From: Symbiodinium natans
Taxonomy: Eukaryota > Sar > Dinophyceae > Suessiales > Symbiodiniaceae
NCBI GenBank assembly: GCA_905221605.1
Contig: CAJNDS010002119.1
Location: 1-64,000 of the forward strand
Direction: 5' to 3'
DNA: 64,000 nucleotides
A program made the position numbers and the translations under genes. The notes beneath the pieces were generated by a model. It saw only the letters and a program-made list of their open reading frames with translations, ran no database searches and had not been told where the DNA came from. Below are positions 34,401 to 48,300 of this stretch, piece after piece. Within the stretch, counting starts at the first letter, position 1. The number at the start of each line of letters is the position of its first letter.

Positions 34401-37400
34401 ATAACAGTGACCATCCTCAACGAAGGCTTTGCAAAGGCTATATCGACGGGAGGCCGTGGTTGAAACTTCGTAGAGGGGAGCTCTCAACCACTCTAACCAC
34501 CATGCGGGTTTATGGAAGTACCTGACACGCAATCCTCTCAACTTAGGAAAGCGGGTGCCCAGCCATTTTTGGGCTTAGGCGGATGCTTCTCTTGACTTTG
34601 GCAGAAGCGGCTGGCCCAGCCCGAGCGCGGCGATAAGAAGGCTTCCTGCACGAGGCACGCCAACAGTGCCAAATGCTGGATGGAGAATTGGCAGCTGACA
34701 AGCAGGCAAGGTGGGGAACTATGGGGAACTATCTTGGCTCTGCGGAGGGCTTCTGGAGCCTCGGTAAGCCCAGTCCATGCGAAGGCCTTGCAACATCCAG
34801 CGTGGGTAATGTCTGGGTCTGGATATCAAGTATATAAGTATACGCCTTCCCTGAAACAACTCATGAATCTGTTTGTCCTGGCTGCGAGCTCTTCGCCCCT
34901 CTGCGCATTAGGACAAAGTAGAGAATGACAATGGCGCACACCACCAAGAAGCACACCTTAGTTCACTTCAGTTGGATCAGCGTTGGAGGTCCAGAACCTT
35001 GAAGATTGGAAGGCATTGATGCGCAGTAGGGTGCACAAACTGATTTTGTGAGTTTGCAGTGTTCGCTTTTCGCTACACCGCTACCAGGAAGCGCGAAGCT
35101 CTCAATATCTCTCAATCCAAGCCGCCACCACCAGAAGGAAGAAGTCCCCTGTTGCACAATCCGTGCACTCGCCACCGTCGGCGCGGGTCCCAGGCACACA
35201 TTTGCTGCAGGCTACGCTGCTCGAGTCTCCTGGGCTGGTGCAGAAGGGTCAAAGCGAGGTTGCGCTCCGAACGGACTCTTCCCTTGGGGTTAAGACATGT
35301 AGACGAACATTCAATACGTCGCTACCGTCGTTCTGAGGCGTCTGGCCGGAAACTGTTCACTTGAAGCTGCGGACACAAATTGGACACCCAACAACGGTCT
35401 CGGAGCGCCCCCTAGCAATGCAGCACATGTATGTAAACGGAACCCAACAATGTAGAGATCCCAAATGCCTCCGGTGGGGAAGCCTCCCGTTCCAAATTGG
35501 GAAACCATGGGAAACCACTATAAGGTAGTTGTGCAAATCACAGTTTAAACCACACGTGGCGCCGGCAAGGGGGGGGGGGGGCTCAAGATGGTGGCACATG
35601 GAAAAATATTTTGGTGGCATTGGACGTTGTCTTAGTGCTTTTGATAAGGTTATTCCACTTCTCTGTCAGTCCAAAGTTGAACTACCGTCTGGGGTACCAT
35701 AAAGCCTTTTTCGAACACATAGCCTTGACAGTTACTCAGTAAGCAACAGAGCAAGAGTTGCTGAGCTCTGAACACTCAAGAGAAGTAGAACTACATCAAA
35801 ACGACAAGCCAAATCAACTTTTTCTGGACCGAAAAGTAGAAACAGCTTGTGGCAACAGCAGAATGGTCACTGTGGTTATCCAGGGGTGAAAGCATGGCCT
35901 CTCAGCAATACAGCAGAGTAAACACAGAAGTACTGACCATGCTGCTGAGCTCTGAACACTCAAGAACAACACTCCAGAACTAGAACTATATCAAAACGAC
36001 AAGCCAAATCAACTTTTCCTGGACCGAAAAGTGGAAATGGCTTGTGGCAACAGACTGTGGGCCTCAAGGGTCTGAGGCTTGAGGATGGCTCCCCCTAGAT
36101 TGGGGTGCTTCGAATTTTTTTAAAGAGGGTCGGGGGGGGAGGGGGGTGGGGGGTGGTTCATTATAAAAGCAGTGCAACAGCGCATGGGATTTTCATCGAC
36201 TTGGGAACCCGTACTCCAAATCCCACTTGCACTTCCCGCCACGCGCGGTAGCACAAGCGACCGCATCCATAGCACAAGTGCGCGCTATGGCAACCTGTAC
36301 TTGCGCCATGGATGTGGTCACTTGCGCTTCCGCGCCGCGCGCAGTAGCACTTAGGGGTGAAGGATCAAAAAAAAAATAAGCATCAAAAAAAAATAACCCC
36401 AAGGGATCAAAAAAAAAATAAATAAGCATCAAAAAAAAAAATAACCCATTTTCTTGGAATACAGCGGGGGGGGGGGGGGGGTTTGGGGCGGGGTTGGGGG
36501 GGGGGTTGGGGCGGGGGGGTTGGGGGTTGGGGCGGGGGGGTTGGGGGGGAGGGTTGGGGGGGGGGGGGGGGGTTGCGGGGGGGGGGTTGGGGGGGGGGGC
36601 GCAGCCCCCCCCCCCATTTGCAAACACAATGCTCGCACGATGGGTAGTAGTGGGTGGTGGTAGTGGTTGGAAAACCTTCTATTTTCTCGATCTTTTAATA
36701 GGAAAACCTCTATTTCTTCATATTCCCACAAGCAAACCTCTATTTTCTTCACGTTTTCATAGGAAACCTCTATCATCTCTATGTTTCCATCGGAAAACCT
36801 CTATTTGCATGTATTTTAAGAAAAACTTCAACTTTTTAGTATCCCAATGGCTTCAACAAGATTCATAAAGCACGCTTTGCAGTGGCACAGCTTGATAAAA
36901 ACGCGGTGGGGTTGGGGTTGGCGCAGCCCCCCCCACCCCCCCCACACCCCCCCACTTGGCTTTGCAGCACGCTTTGCACAGCTTAAAAAAAACACAGCGG
37001 GGGGGTTGGGGGGGGCGCAGCCCCCCCCTTTTGCAAACAATGTTCGCACGATGCGTAGAAGTGGTGGTAGTGGTTGGAAAACCTTCTAGTTTCTCGATCT
37101 TTCAATGGGAAAACCTCTATTTCTTCATACTCCCACAAGAAAACGTCTACTGTCTTCACGTTTTCATGAGAAATCCTTTATTATCTCTATGTTTCCATCG
37201 GAAAAACTCTACTTCTACATGTTTTAAGCAAAAAACTTCCATTTTCTTTGCAAAGAACAATATATAATACATACTACATAATATATAAAATATACTATAT
37301 AATGAATAATAAATAAAAAATTAATTAATAATAAATAATATTATATATTTTATATATTGTATATTATGTATACAGTATATATTATATATTATATACTTTA

Positions 37401-40400
37401 TATTATGCATTATATGCAGTATATAATATGCAATATACAATATCTGATATGCAATATATGACATATAATATACAATATGCGATATATATATATATATATA
37501 TTTATTTATTTATATTTATTTATTTATTCATATTTAACTTTACTTATTTATATACATACACATAACATATAATGTACGACCATATGAAAATATAAATATA
37601 AATATAAATGATATATATATATATGTATATATATAAATGTATATATAATATATTACACAGGATATAATGTTTATAATATTATATATTATATATTAATATA
37701 GTATATACGATATATATATATAATATATAATATATTAATATATAAATATAATATTATGTATAATATATAATAATATATAATATGTAATGTAATATATAAT
37801 ATAAATACAAATACATAGTACATACGACATAATAAATATATGATACATAATACATAATACATAACACATAATACATAATACAGAATACATAATATAAAAC
37901 ATATAATATATAAATTCATACATAGTACATAAGACATAAAACATAATATAGAATTCATAATACATAATTAATACATAATACATAATACATAATACAGAAT
38001 AGGTAGTACATAATACATAATACATAATACATAATATATAATATATAATATATAATATATAATTTAATATATAATAGAAAATATATAATATATAATGTAT
38101 AATGTATAGTATATAATAGGTAATGTGTAATGTAATGTGTATTATGTAATATGTATATATATATATGCACATACATACATACATATATATATACACACAC
38201 ACGTTGACCTTCACTATCGTGTGTATATAATGTATATTTATATTTATTGAGTTTTACTTATTTGTCTAATTTAATTATTTATTTATACGCATAGGACCCG
38301 CAGGACCAGGCGGACAGACAAGCAGACCAGAGGACCAGGGGACCACAAGACCAGGGGACCACGGGACCAGAGGACCACGGGACCAGAGGACCACGGGACC
38401 AGAGGACCACGGGACCAGAGGACCACGGGACCAGAGGACCACGGGACCAGAGGACCACGGGACCAGAGGACCACGCAGGTGGGCCGGATGGCTTTTTTTT
38501 TTTGATGCCTATTATTTTTTTTATTGATCCCTATTATTTTTCTTTTTGATGCTTATTATTTTTTTTTTGATGCCTATGCCGCACAAGTGAGCTTTGGAGT
38601 ACGGATTCAGGATTTGGCAAGTGGCCGAAAACAGACTCTTTACAGTGAGGAAATTTGCTTGACTTGCGCTTACGCGCAGCGCGCGGAAGCACAAGTAGGT
38701 GAAAACGGACCATGTAGAACGAGGAATCTTAGTGGACTTGCGCTTACGCGCGGCGCACGGAAGCACAAGTAGGTGAAAACGGATCATTTACAACGAGGAG
38801 TTTTGGTGAACTTGCGCTTACGTGCGGCGCGCGGAAGCACAAGTAGGTGAAATTGGACCATTTAGAACGAGGATTTTTTGTGAACTTGCGCTTACGCGTG
38901 GCACGCGGAAGCACACGCAGGTGAAAACGGACCATTTAGAACGAGGAATCTTTTGGTTGACCTGCGCTTGCGCGCAGCACGCGGAAGCACAAGTAGGTGA
39001 AAACAGATCATTTAGAACAAGGACTTTTGGTTGACCCGCGCGCGCGGAAGCACAAGTAGGTGAAAACGGACCATTGAGAACGAGGAATTTTGGTTGATCT
39101 GCGCTGGGATCACGAGGTTGCACTATCCGATCCTTTGGAACGGGAGGCTTCCCCACCGGAGGCATTCGGGATCTTTAGAAACAAGACAAGCCGCAACACA
39201 AGCACAAGCCGCAACCCCCTCTAACATCTAAAGATAGCCCGAGGAAGTCCCCTGACACCACACAATGCCGAGCCCGGTCTCTTCCCAGCGCACAGGTCCC
39301 TGGGATACCGCCAGGGCATCGCGCGGGCTCTCCGAAGCACCGGAAGACTGCTCCGGGGTCCTCTGGAAGTGTCGGGCTTCAAGTTTCCGAGGCTTTCAGA
39401 AAGCAAATCCCTTCTAGTAACTGCGGCTTGAGATTGAGGTCTGAGGCACAAATCTGAAGCCGACAGCCCTCCTAAACCCTTTTCGAAATTCAACTGGGCT
39501 CTCTTTCTTCCTGTCTAGGGAGTGCAGGACTTCGTCCTCCTCGGTGGAGAAATACCCTGGAAGCAGCTCCAATTGATTGGACCCAGGGCAGCTGGATCCA
39601 GTGATGCATGGCTCGCCTTGGAAACCAGGAATCCACGCAGGGATGATTGGGTCATGGCATGTGCTCTGGTAGGAATTGCAAAGGTTCAGTTGCGCTCCGT
39701 TAGCAGAATCATAGTTTTGGTTGTGGATTTCCTGGGTAACGGTTGGGTTCGAAGCATTTGGTTTCAGGGAGCCTGTAACCACCTGACACATTCTATCCAC
39801 TGAGATGGCCCTGACCCACCCAGAGTGCTTCCCCATTCTCGGACAGGGCGCAGCGGTCTTGGAAGAGGAAGAAGCCCTCGATGCAGGTGCAATATGAGAT
39901 GGATGTTGCCCCCTGAACCTGCAGAGTCACGAAGCCTAGAGTTTAGGAGTTTGGGGGTGTCAGGGTTCCATGCTTGTTTGATGTCGTTTCAGTCTTGGAG
40001 GTTCAACTAGGGCTTGGAACATCACGGTGGGCCCTCATGGAGATAATTGCCGGTAGAAGCATTGACCAACCCTCCGACTTAAAGGACAGCCATTGTGAGA
40101 GAGGCGGAGGAACCAACGACCCGTGGCTTCGCCAACGGACGTGCCGACAACTGGCGCTGAACCGAAGAAGACAAGTGTGAGAAGTGAGGATGGAGCGCAG
40201 GGCTCACGGTTGGAAGGGTGTACTTGGTAGAATGTGGGATCTCTGGCTCAACACCTGCACGCGAAACACAGCCATGTGACAACGAAGGAACCACATGCAA
40301 CCCAAGTCCCCAGAAGTATGCCAGAAGGCAGGTGCGGCAGGTGTCGTTTGCAAAACAGTCACTAGTTCTCCAGCACAGCGCGCCTGGATCCACTGCGTTT

Positions 40401-43400
40401 GCCCTGTAGTAGTCACGGCTTTACTGGTCGTCCACAAGGCAATCTGGTTGGTGTGGTTGCCGCACCTGGTTGAAATCACCCCCCACAAAGAGCTTGAGCT
40501 TCAGCGACAAAGTTCGAAGTGTAATTCGGGTTCCGGGCTTGACAATGTTTTTTGCTTCGTTGCCTTTTGCAGACATTTCAAGGTCTTGCCAGGGTTTGGC
40601 TTCCACTCCCGAAGCCCTGAACCCGTGTGCCTAAAATCAGTTCTTCGGCTTCAGAGTTTCAGGGACCTAGCATTCGGGAACCGAGGTCCGGCCTCATCTG
40701 ATCCTTTAAGAAAAAGCCCTAGACTCAGACAAGTCCTGGTGCCAAGCTGCTGGCTGCAGGCCGTCGTCCGGCTCCCGCTCGCATACTTCCCCAAAGGGCC
40801 TGAGAACTACAGAGGTCACAAAGAACAACCGTAACTTCGGAAAAAAGACCAGAAGGACACTAGACTTTCTTATGAACTTCCCACCCGTACCACGATGGGC
40901 ATACAACTCGCGAGTCCGGGAAGCTACGCCCGCGGAAGGCACTCAGGGGCCAAGTTTGTAGGGCAAAGCGATGAGAACTGAGGTTGAGAGTAGTGCCTCC
41001 TAGGGCCACCAGCTGGGGTCTCGCCTCGTGTGTGAGAGCGACATGGCACCCCCTCAAGGTTTCAAGAAAGTTGTCGCAGGGTCTGACGTGGGAGTGTGAG
41101 CTTACATAATATCCAGACTAGAAGGTTCGAAGGTGTGCGGCTCTCGCAAAACATGAGGGGTCTATATACAGAAAATACAGCTTAAACCCGACCAGCAAAG
41201 CGGGCTAGACCCAAAAACCCCCCAACGCGAGCAGGGCTAACCTTAAGCAGCCTAGCAGTCCCTCCAGAAGAAGTGCCCAAAGAACTGTGCACAGCCCTGG
41301 AAGACCCCAATGCTACGATGCCGAGGCGGCAGGGCTCACATTCTGTAGCCCCCTCTTGAGGCGCCAGGGAGCCTCCAAGTCTGGTGCTTGGACTGCTTAG
41401 GAGGCTGTGCGTGCTTTTGTTGTTTGGGGGGGGGGAGGCCTTTCTGGATGTCTTTGCGAACTCCAGGCGTGGCTTCACTGCAAGAAAATACCATCTTTTC
41501 AGCTTGGCTGCTTGGGGTCTCCTGGGGCCTGTAGGGTTCAACCCTTCACACCACAAGATCTGCCTAAAGGCGCTCAGAAACAATTGGTTCCTCAGCCCTT
41601 CCCGGCCTGGCTCACAAGGAATGCACTGCGATTCTCCAGGCAGTGCTTGGCTCGTTCCAGGCTCGCAGGGGATGCAGACTCGGGTAGCCTGGGCCTCAGG
41701 GATTGCTGAAACCAAGTCAACAGGCATCAATTCTCACGACGTGCAGCTTGTAGAGTTGTTCAAGCTGATCTCCCAGTTCGTAAAGCTCAGTACCCCTCGA
41801 TTTGAGACCACGTGCGAATTGACAGCCGGACCCACTACCAACGTCCCGTCTTGAAGCTCCGGACACCCTCTCGGTACACTAGGTTTGTACTGCAAAAGCC
41901 GAGGTTGGACGGGCCACGGTGCTATGTTGGCGACAAAAGTCAACTTTCCAGGCCGCAAAAGCAATGACAGTTCTGCCCTTCCCAAGAACTATAGACCATG
42001 ATAGACCCCAGAATGATGAACGAACATTCTGCACTTCGCAAGCACACACACACAGGCTCGGATAGGGCACGGGACCGAAGTGAGAGCACGATTTGCGCTG
42101 CGACATACGAATTCCGATCCCTTACACTGGACGCACGAAGAGAACTCAGCACGTTCCTCACAAAAATGCATATGACCCAGGTGCCGAGGACTATATTGAG
42201 TATGGAAGGTGCACGTACCCTCCGCGCAGCCAAAAGTTCGAAACTTGCAATGGAAACCACGTTTTCGTCGGTAGCCGACAGAGCAGTGGGGATTCAGAAG
42301 TCCAAAAAAACCCTCTTGCCCGGGACATTGGAACCCCATGGTGTTTTTGCATACTGTCGGGGGAAGAAGCTCTAGAAGCTTAAATCATTCTTTCCCGCCC
42401 CAACATGACGCTCCGGACGCGCTGCTGGGCACTGTACGGCACAGACGTCTTCAGTGCCCTGTCAAGACAGCAGCAAACTAGTTCAGGCAGTTGATTCAGC
42501 TGAACCACAGAAAACCCAAGCACTGTTGACCAAGAACCCTGGGGCTCGAAATTCGTTTGAGGTTCAGGGATTTGACTTATAAGCCCCAAGCAATGAAGTG
42601 TGCCTCCGATTCGGCCGAGTAGGTGCCCACTGGACAGAACCTTGGATTCTTGTGAGGTCCTCGAACTTTAAGGCTCGTTCCAAAGAAGCTCCCAAGGGTC
42701 TTACCGAGAACTACTCTGTTCCGGTCCACTTGCAGAACGAAAAAAAGTGTAGGCGCAGGTACCGCATGTACTGAACTCATGTTCCGCAACGGCTCTCCAG
42801 GACTCCATGGCTCTTCCAAAAGCTCCTTACGGCCTTGCGGGGCTCTGTCCATTCAGCCAAGGGGCTGGCAATTCACTGCCAAACCCCGCGACTGGACGAA
42901 GTTGCCAGCATCATCCACGAGGCCCTTGCCGGCAGAACACTCCGTCTCATTGGGTATCCAAGCCTCACGGGGCAACTTGATTGGGATCACTCCAGGGTAG
43001 TTGGGGAGGCTTGTCAAGTTCGGGACTCGGAGCGTGTCATCTTAGAATATAGATACTGTATTTGTTACGGGAGGCAACAATGCAATCGCCTGTGGCCCAC
43101 AGCCTGGGACAGAGGATTTAACAAGAGGCAACGAGTGCTTCGGGACGGGAACAACCCGTCTGACGACAAGGCCCTTGCACACTCGGCCGTCTTCCGCTTG
43201 CTTCTAATGCAGTCGCAATTCGTCTGCGATTTTCACGGAAGATCAGATGTCTCAGACGGTTTACCTACATTGAAGTCTGTTCGATGTGTATCGAGGGAAA
43301 CAGACCCGGCAGCGGTCGTCGTCTCGCAGACATGAAGCAGAGGAAACGCTTCCTAAACAGATGGGGGAAGGAAAGAAAGGATGTCGATGCTTTCACGAAA

Positions 43401-45351
43401 ATGGCCTCGGCATCGAATCTTAACATGTCCAAGATGTGAACACATCTGACAGGACTGTGTACTCGTCAGAGTTGCCAGCCCGATCTGCACAACAACCGCA
43501 AATCAAGCCCTATAAATTCAATCAGTTCAACCGCATGGCCTTCCACAGCGGCTCGTTGTCCTTCAGCCATTCGCAGGCCGTTTGCCAAGTGTTCGGGTTC
43601 GGCGACTCCACATGGCGTGAGAGCAAGTCCATGACTTCCTCCTCGGCTTTAGGGCAAGGAGTCAAAGAAGAGAAGTGTAGTACAACATGGATACATTGCG
43701 GGGGGTGTCCACTCGACAGTACACATTTTGACCTTGTGATCTATTTTTGCTGAAGCTTTGGGGCTGGCAGGCCTTAAGGCTTGGGGTTGAGGGACTTTGC
43801 TCAGGGTTGAGGGCCGGGGTTAAGTTGCTCCCCAACACTGAACAGCACGCACCTCTTGATAAGCCCATCTTGAGAAATCCAAGCTTCGAAGGTCATCTGC
43901 AGATTCCGCGCCACTGCGAAGGCCTTGTCTGCAGCCTCCCTGAAACCAGCCTTGATCTCCAAACGATTGAAAGCGATTGGGGGCTTCGGTTGCAAAACTG
44001 TCGGTGTGGGCCGAAGAATGACCGTCAGCACCCGGACAGTCCTGACGTGAATGGCAGCAACCCGGAATCATCAACGAAAGGCACTGTCAAAGCAGAGCCT
44101 TTTGGGCCCGGGAAATGGGCGCGGAATCAGATCAGACTTTTTGTTCGGGGGATTTCTTTGTTCTAGGTTTTGTGTTTCTCACCTAGGCGCCGTGCGCATT
44201 CCGTATCGCAAATGACGACCAAGCTTGCACGGCTTTAAAAAGGAGGTGAGGGGGGGGAGGGGTTGGAGGGATGGGGGCTTGGGGGGATGGGGGGTTGGAG
44301 GGGAGCAACTCATCCCCCTCCCCCCTTCCGCACCAGTGCAACGCAATAGTTTGCATGTCGGGTTTGGAAAGGATTCAAAAATGGGTTTGGGAGTCCTTCC
44401 TCATGACGTCATGATGGTCCTTCCTCTTCCTTCTCGGTCCTTCTCCTTCCGGGAAATTAGGCCAGGGCTACTAAAACATGAAGTCCGACAAGAATGTTAG
44501 CACGTTGTACGCTACGATCACATCACCTAACATCAACTGGGGCAGCCCCCCCCCCCCCCCCCCGGTCCAACCGTTGAAAGCAATAACCCGAAGCACAACA
44601 AATAGGCTTGCAGATTGTTGAGGGCAGGCGAAGATTTGCAGTCCAGATGAGACGCACGGAGTTTCAAGATGTTTCAAGTGACAATGCCTTTAGGGCTGGA
44701 CCGAAACCGAATATCTTGTCGCCTGATACCTCCCAGCCATCACTTGCTAAGGCACAGCAGCCCACTTGGACAGAACGGTATTCGTCTTCATGGTCTTGTA
44801 GATGCTGTTGGCATACCTTTGGCTAAACTTGGCTTCCTCTGGACTGAAGCATTGATGAACAAATTGGTCAGAGCAGCAAAACAGTGCTTTTGTCCATGTC
44901 TTTCTACAGCTTCTTTCCCATAAACACAAAAAAACTGGCGCCAAGCACATGCTGGAAGGTACTCTGATGGCCGATGGTCCGGAAAAATCACCTGCGACGG
45001 CTTGTCCAGGAAGAAGGTGGTATCCGGAATCCACGTGTACCTGAGCCCTAAACCCTCCTAGCTTATAAACTCCACGTTCTGGAGCCTGCAAAGCCTAGAA
45101 CACGTCTCAAACCCGTCGCTCTTAGCTAATTATGCCGAGCACGAAGCAACCAAAGCCGTAAGACCTCGCTCCGCATACCGACACCCTTCCACCTAAGTCC
45201 CAGCCGCAGCAGGCTCTGCAAGTCGCGGTTCAAGCTCACGTAGTCCCCATCCACTGCTGTGGCGAGTGCCAGTGGCATGTTGTGCCTTTGTTGCAGGGGG
45301 TCTCAGGATGCAGAGGGCGTTCTGTATGCGTCCATACATGTATGCATATGT

Positions 45352-45383
<32 letters not shown>

Positions 45384-48300
45384 AGTGAGAGAGAGAGAGA
45401 GATGCCCCTGCACATTGACGGCTTCCAGGTTGCCAAAAGGCTTGCTGCATCATCTCCGGCATCCCCCAAGCCGTGAAGGGCATGATGACAGGCACACACC
45501 TGTTGGGCATTGTCGGCGAGGGGTGTAAGCGGAGGACTCTCACGGTCTCGGTTGAAGTGGTTGGTGTTGGGCCTGATTTAATGTGTTGCGCCCTCCCAAA
45601 CTTTAAACAAGTCCCCCGGATTTTATATGACCCCTTCGCCAGATTGACCAAGACAATTCGCTCATACGGGCTTTCAAAAGGGGAATTCTTGGTTTCGGCT
45701 TGGTTGGGATTCCGGGTTTTCGGGATCTTGGAAAGAAGGCCTGTCTCTTCTAAGGTTCAAAGGGCCGGCCTTGAAGCCAAGAGGCCACATCGGTTGGATC
45801 AAGTCGGTTTAAGAACAGACCCTAAATCCTTGAAACAAAAACACCCCCGGAACAACTTGACTTCGCAGAAAGGAGCCCAGTCCCCCAGACAGTACGGTCC
45901 TGAACGGCAAACTTGACTTGATGTTTGCCGGGGCCCCTAGTAAACAGGGTGGGTAGAGTGTGCCGGTCCACTCCAGATGCAGGGTCATCTCCACGTCGTA
46001 TGGAAGGATTGGGATGCTTGTCTTCCGGAGTGCATGTTTGCGACTAACATGTGTTGCAATGTTTCGACTGGTCCCCAGAAGGCAAGGAAGCTGGGCTGTC
46101 CACAAACGCTCAGCTTAGATGGGGGAGGGCGGGGAGGGGGGGGTTCTCTGCGACTTCGAAAGCCCAAGCCGCTTGGAGGTGTTGTGCCGGCACGCGGGCG
46201 CGAGCCACCATCGGTCCATGTAGCAGCTGAGCAAAGTCGCCTCTTTGGTCCGCGGCTTCGGGCTCTGAATACATTATTCCAAGTTGGAGGAGTATAACCT
46301 GCAGTGGCGAAATCAAATTGGAGCAAACAACGTCCCAGCCACGCCATTCACGTCCTGCACGCCGCCAGCATCGCCAGTCTTTGCCTTTGCTGCGCACATC
46401 GAGCCCAGCAAGACAGAAGTGCGTTTACAATCCTCAAAGAGGGTTGAAGATGTGGCAGGTCTTGGGCATTCCCAACACGTGCCGACACCCCGCACGATCC
46501 CCTTTCGTAATAAAGTAAGGATCGGTGTCACGGCTTTCTTGCCTTCAGGTTGGCTGTGGAGCCGTACGGTTACAAGTCGAGCCAGGTGCGGTTTGGTCTC
46601 TCCCCATGCATAAGGCTGCGTTTAGTAACCCGGGCAAAAACATCTGCTGATACTAGACAGGTTTCAAGATATAGGGCCGCGATGCCGGGGTATCCCACCT
46701 CGGCACTGCCACCCCCGCGCAAGCGGGTTTGGGGTTGACGGGCCCGTCTCTACCTCGCATCCAGCCTATACGCAAACACTCTTTAAACTTACCACTTTAA
46801 GCCCTGCATCCCGACATCCGGACCTCGGCACTGGTGGCGCAGGTCTTGAGACGGCTCTGGCTCACCCCTGCCAATGGCGCCGTGTACTTGGATGGATCCT
46901 GAGCATGTGGAGGGCATGTCGGACGATAGTTTAGTCTGCTGGTACACATTGTTTAAGGCTCGAGGGGAAAGGGCGTCTGATCCTCAGAATCCCTGTATTC
47001 CGAAGAAGCCCCGAAGCCCCCTTATGTTAGCTCGGACTGGACCCGCATCCATACTTGCATGACTCAATGTTGGTAAGCCCCGTGTATCTGCATGGTCGTG
47101 GGCTTGGGGGGAAACTGAAAAGCCAGGGAACATACCAGGAAGCATTGAAGGACCTGAAGAAATCCAAGCTCAGCCCGCTGTCTTCCAGAGCGGCATCCAT
47201 GGAGCCTCCGGGCAAAAAGGGCGCCCTGGCGCTGCGAAATTACGGTTGAAGCCTCGTATGAAGCCTTCATGGTACCCCCATGTAATTGAGGGTTTATGGG
47301 AGGGTGGATGTCAGCTCTTGAAGCCGCTTCGACAGGAAACTGCTCTACTCAATTCCCCCCTCGTGGAGCAGAAGCTGAAGTACTTGAAAGCACAAAACCT
47401 TCGCTCCCTCGTTTTCTGCCTCCGAGAGCGAACATGCCCGACTTGCCCTCGTATCCCATGCTACCCAGGTCCACAGGTGAGCCGTAGGGAACAAGGTCCA
47501 CCAGCCACCTGGCAAATCTAAAGCAAGGTGAGCTCATGCAAGGCCTCTGAAAGCCTGCCAGGTGTCCTGTATTGGGGTGGCTTGTCACAGGTATATAGAC
47601 AACGCATGGCGCCGCCCGGATGCACTATGTTCTCTCCTCTTCCTCGTACAGATAGGACGACAGCTGGGTCTAATGGCAAAAGCGTTCAACCGTCTCTTGC
47701 GGCTTGTGGCAGTGAATGTTGGGATTGATGTTGCGGGCTCGTTTGATCAACCTTGAAACCCCCTGAGTTTGGCCAAGCACGACCCGTACTGGCTGTGGGC
47801 GATGACCTTAAAATCCTGAATGCATTTTGACACTCTACAAGAACCCTGCCCCCACCGAAGTCCCCACACAACCGAGGAGAAGATGAACTACCCCACCCTC
47901 CGTTCAAACAAAGGGAATCTACTCGACCGAGTCACTGCTGATTCCATGGTGAGCCAGTGAGCCAGTTCCTGCAGTTTCCATATGCAGAAACAAATAGAGA
48001 CATTCTTCACGTGAAGCTGCCCGTACTTAACTAATCCCGAAGGCGACAAGAAACAGGGTAAGTTAGAATCTCAATTGCGCGCGATTTCTGGGGTCGGCTT
48101 TCCAGTGGACTCAGTGTGCAAAGATCGGTGAGGCTCCAGGCGTACCTCTGAGATCGTCTGGCGTTCTTGGCCAGCGTAGCTTGTCGTCGGGTCAGTATGT
48201 GCATCGGGCGGTGTCGGCGTATCAACACACGGACGACTTTGCCACTCCTGTGTATGCAGCGTTAAGTAGCCCCACGGCAGCGCCGCCTCTGGAAAATCTG

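Noticed and set aside
37686-38214. Tyr/Ile-rich frames of up to 159 codons
   Set aside because: They come from the AT-only island and have no amino acid diversity.
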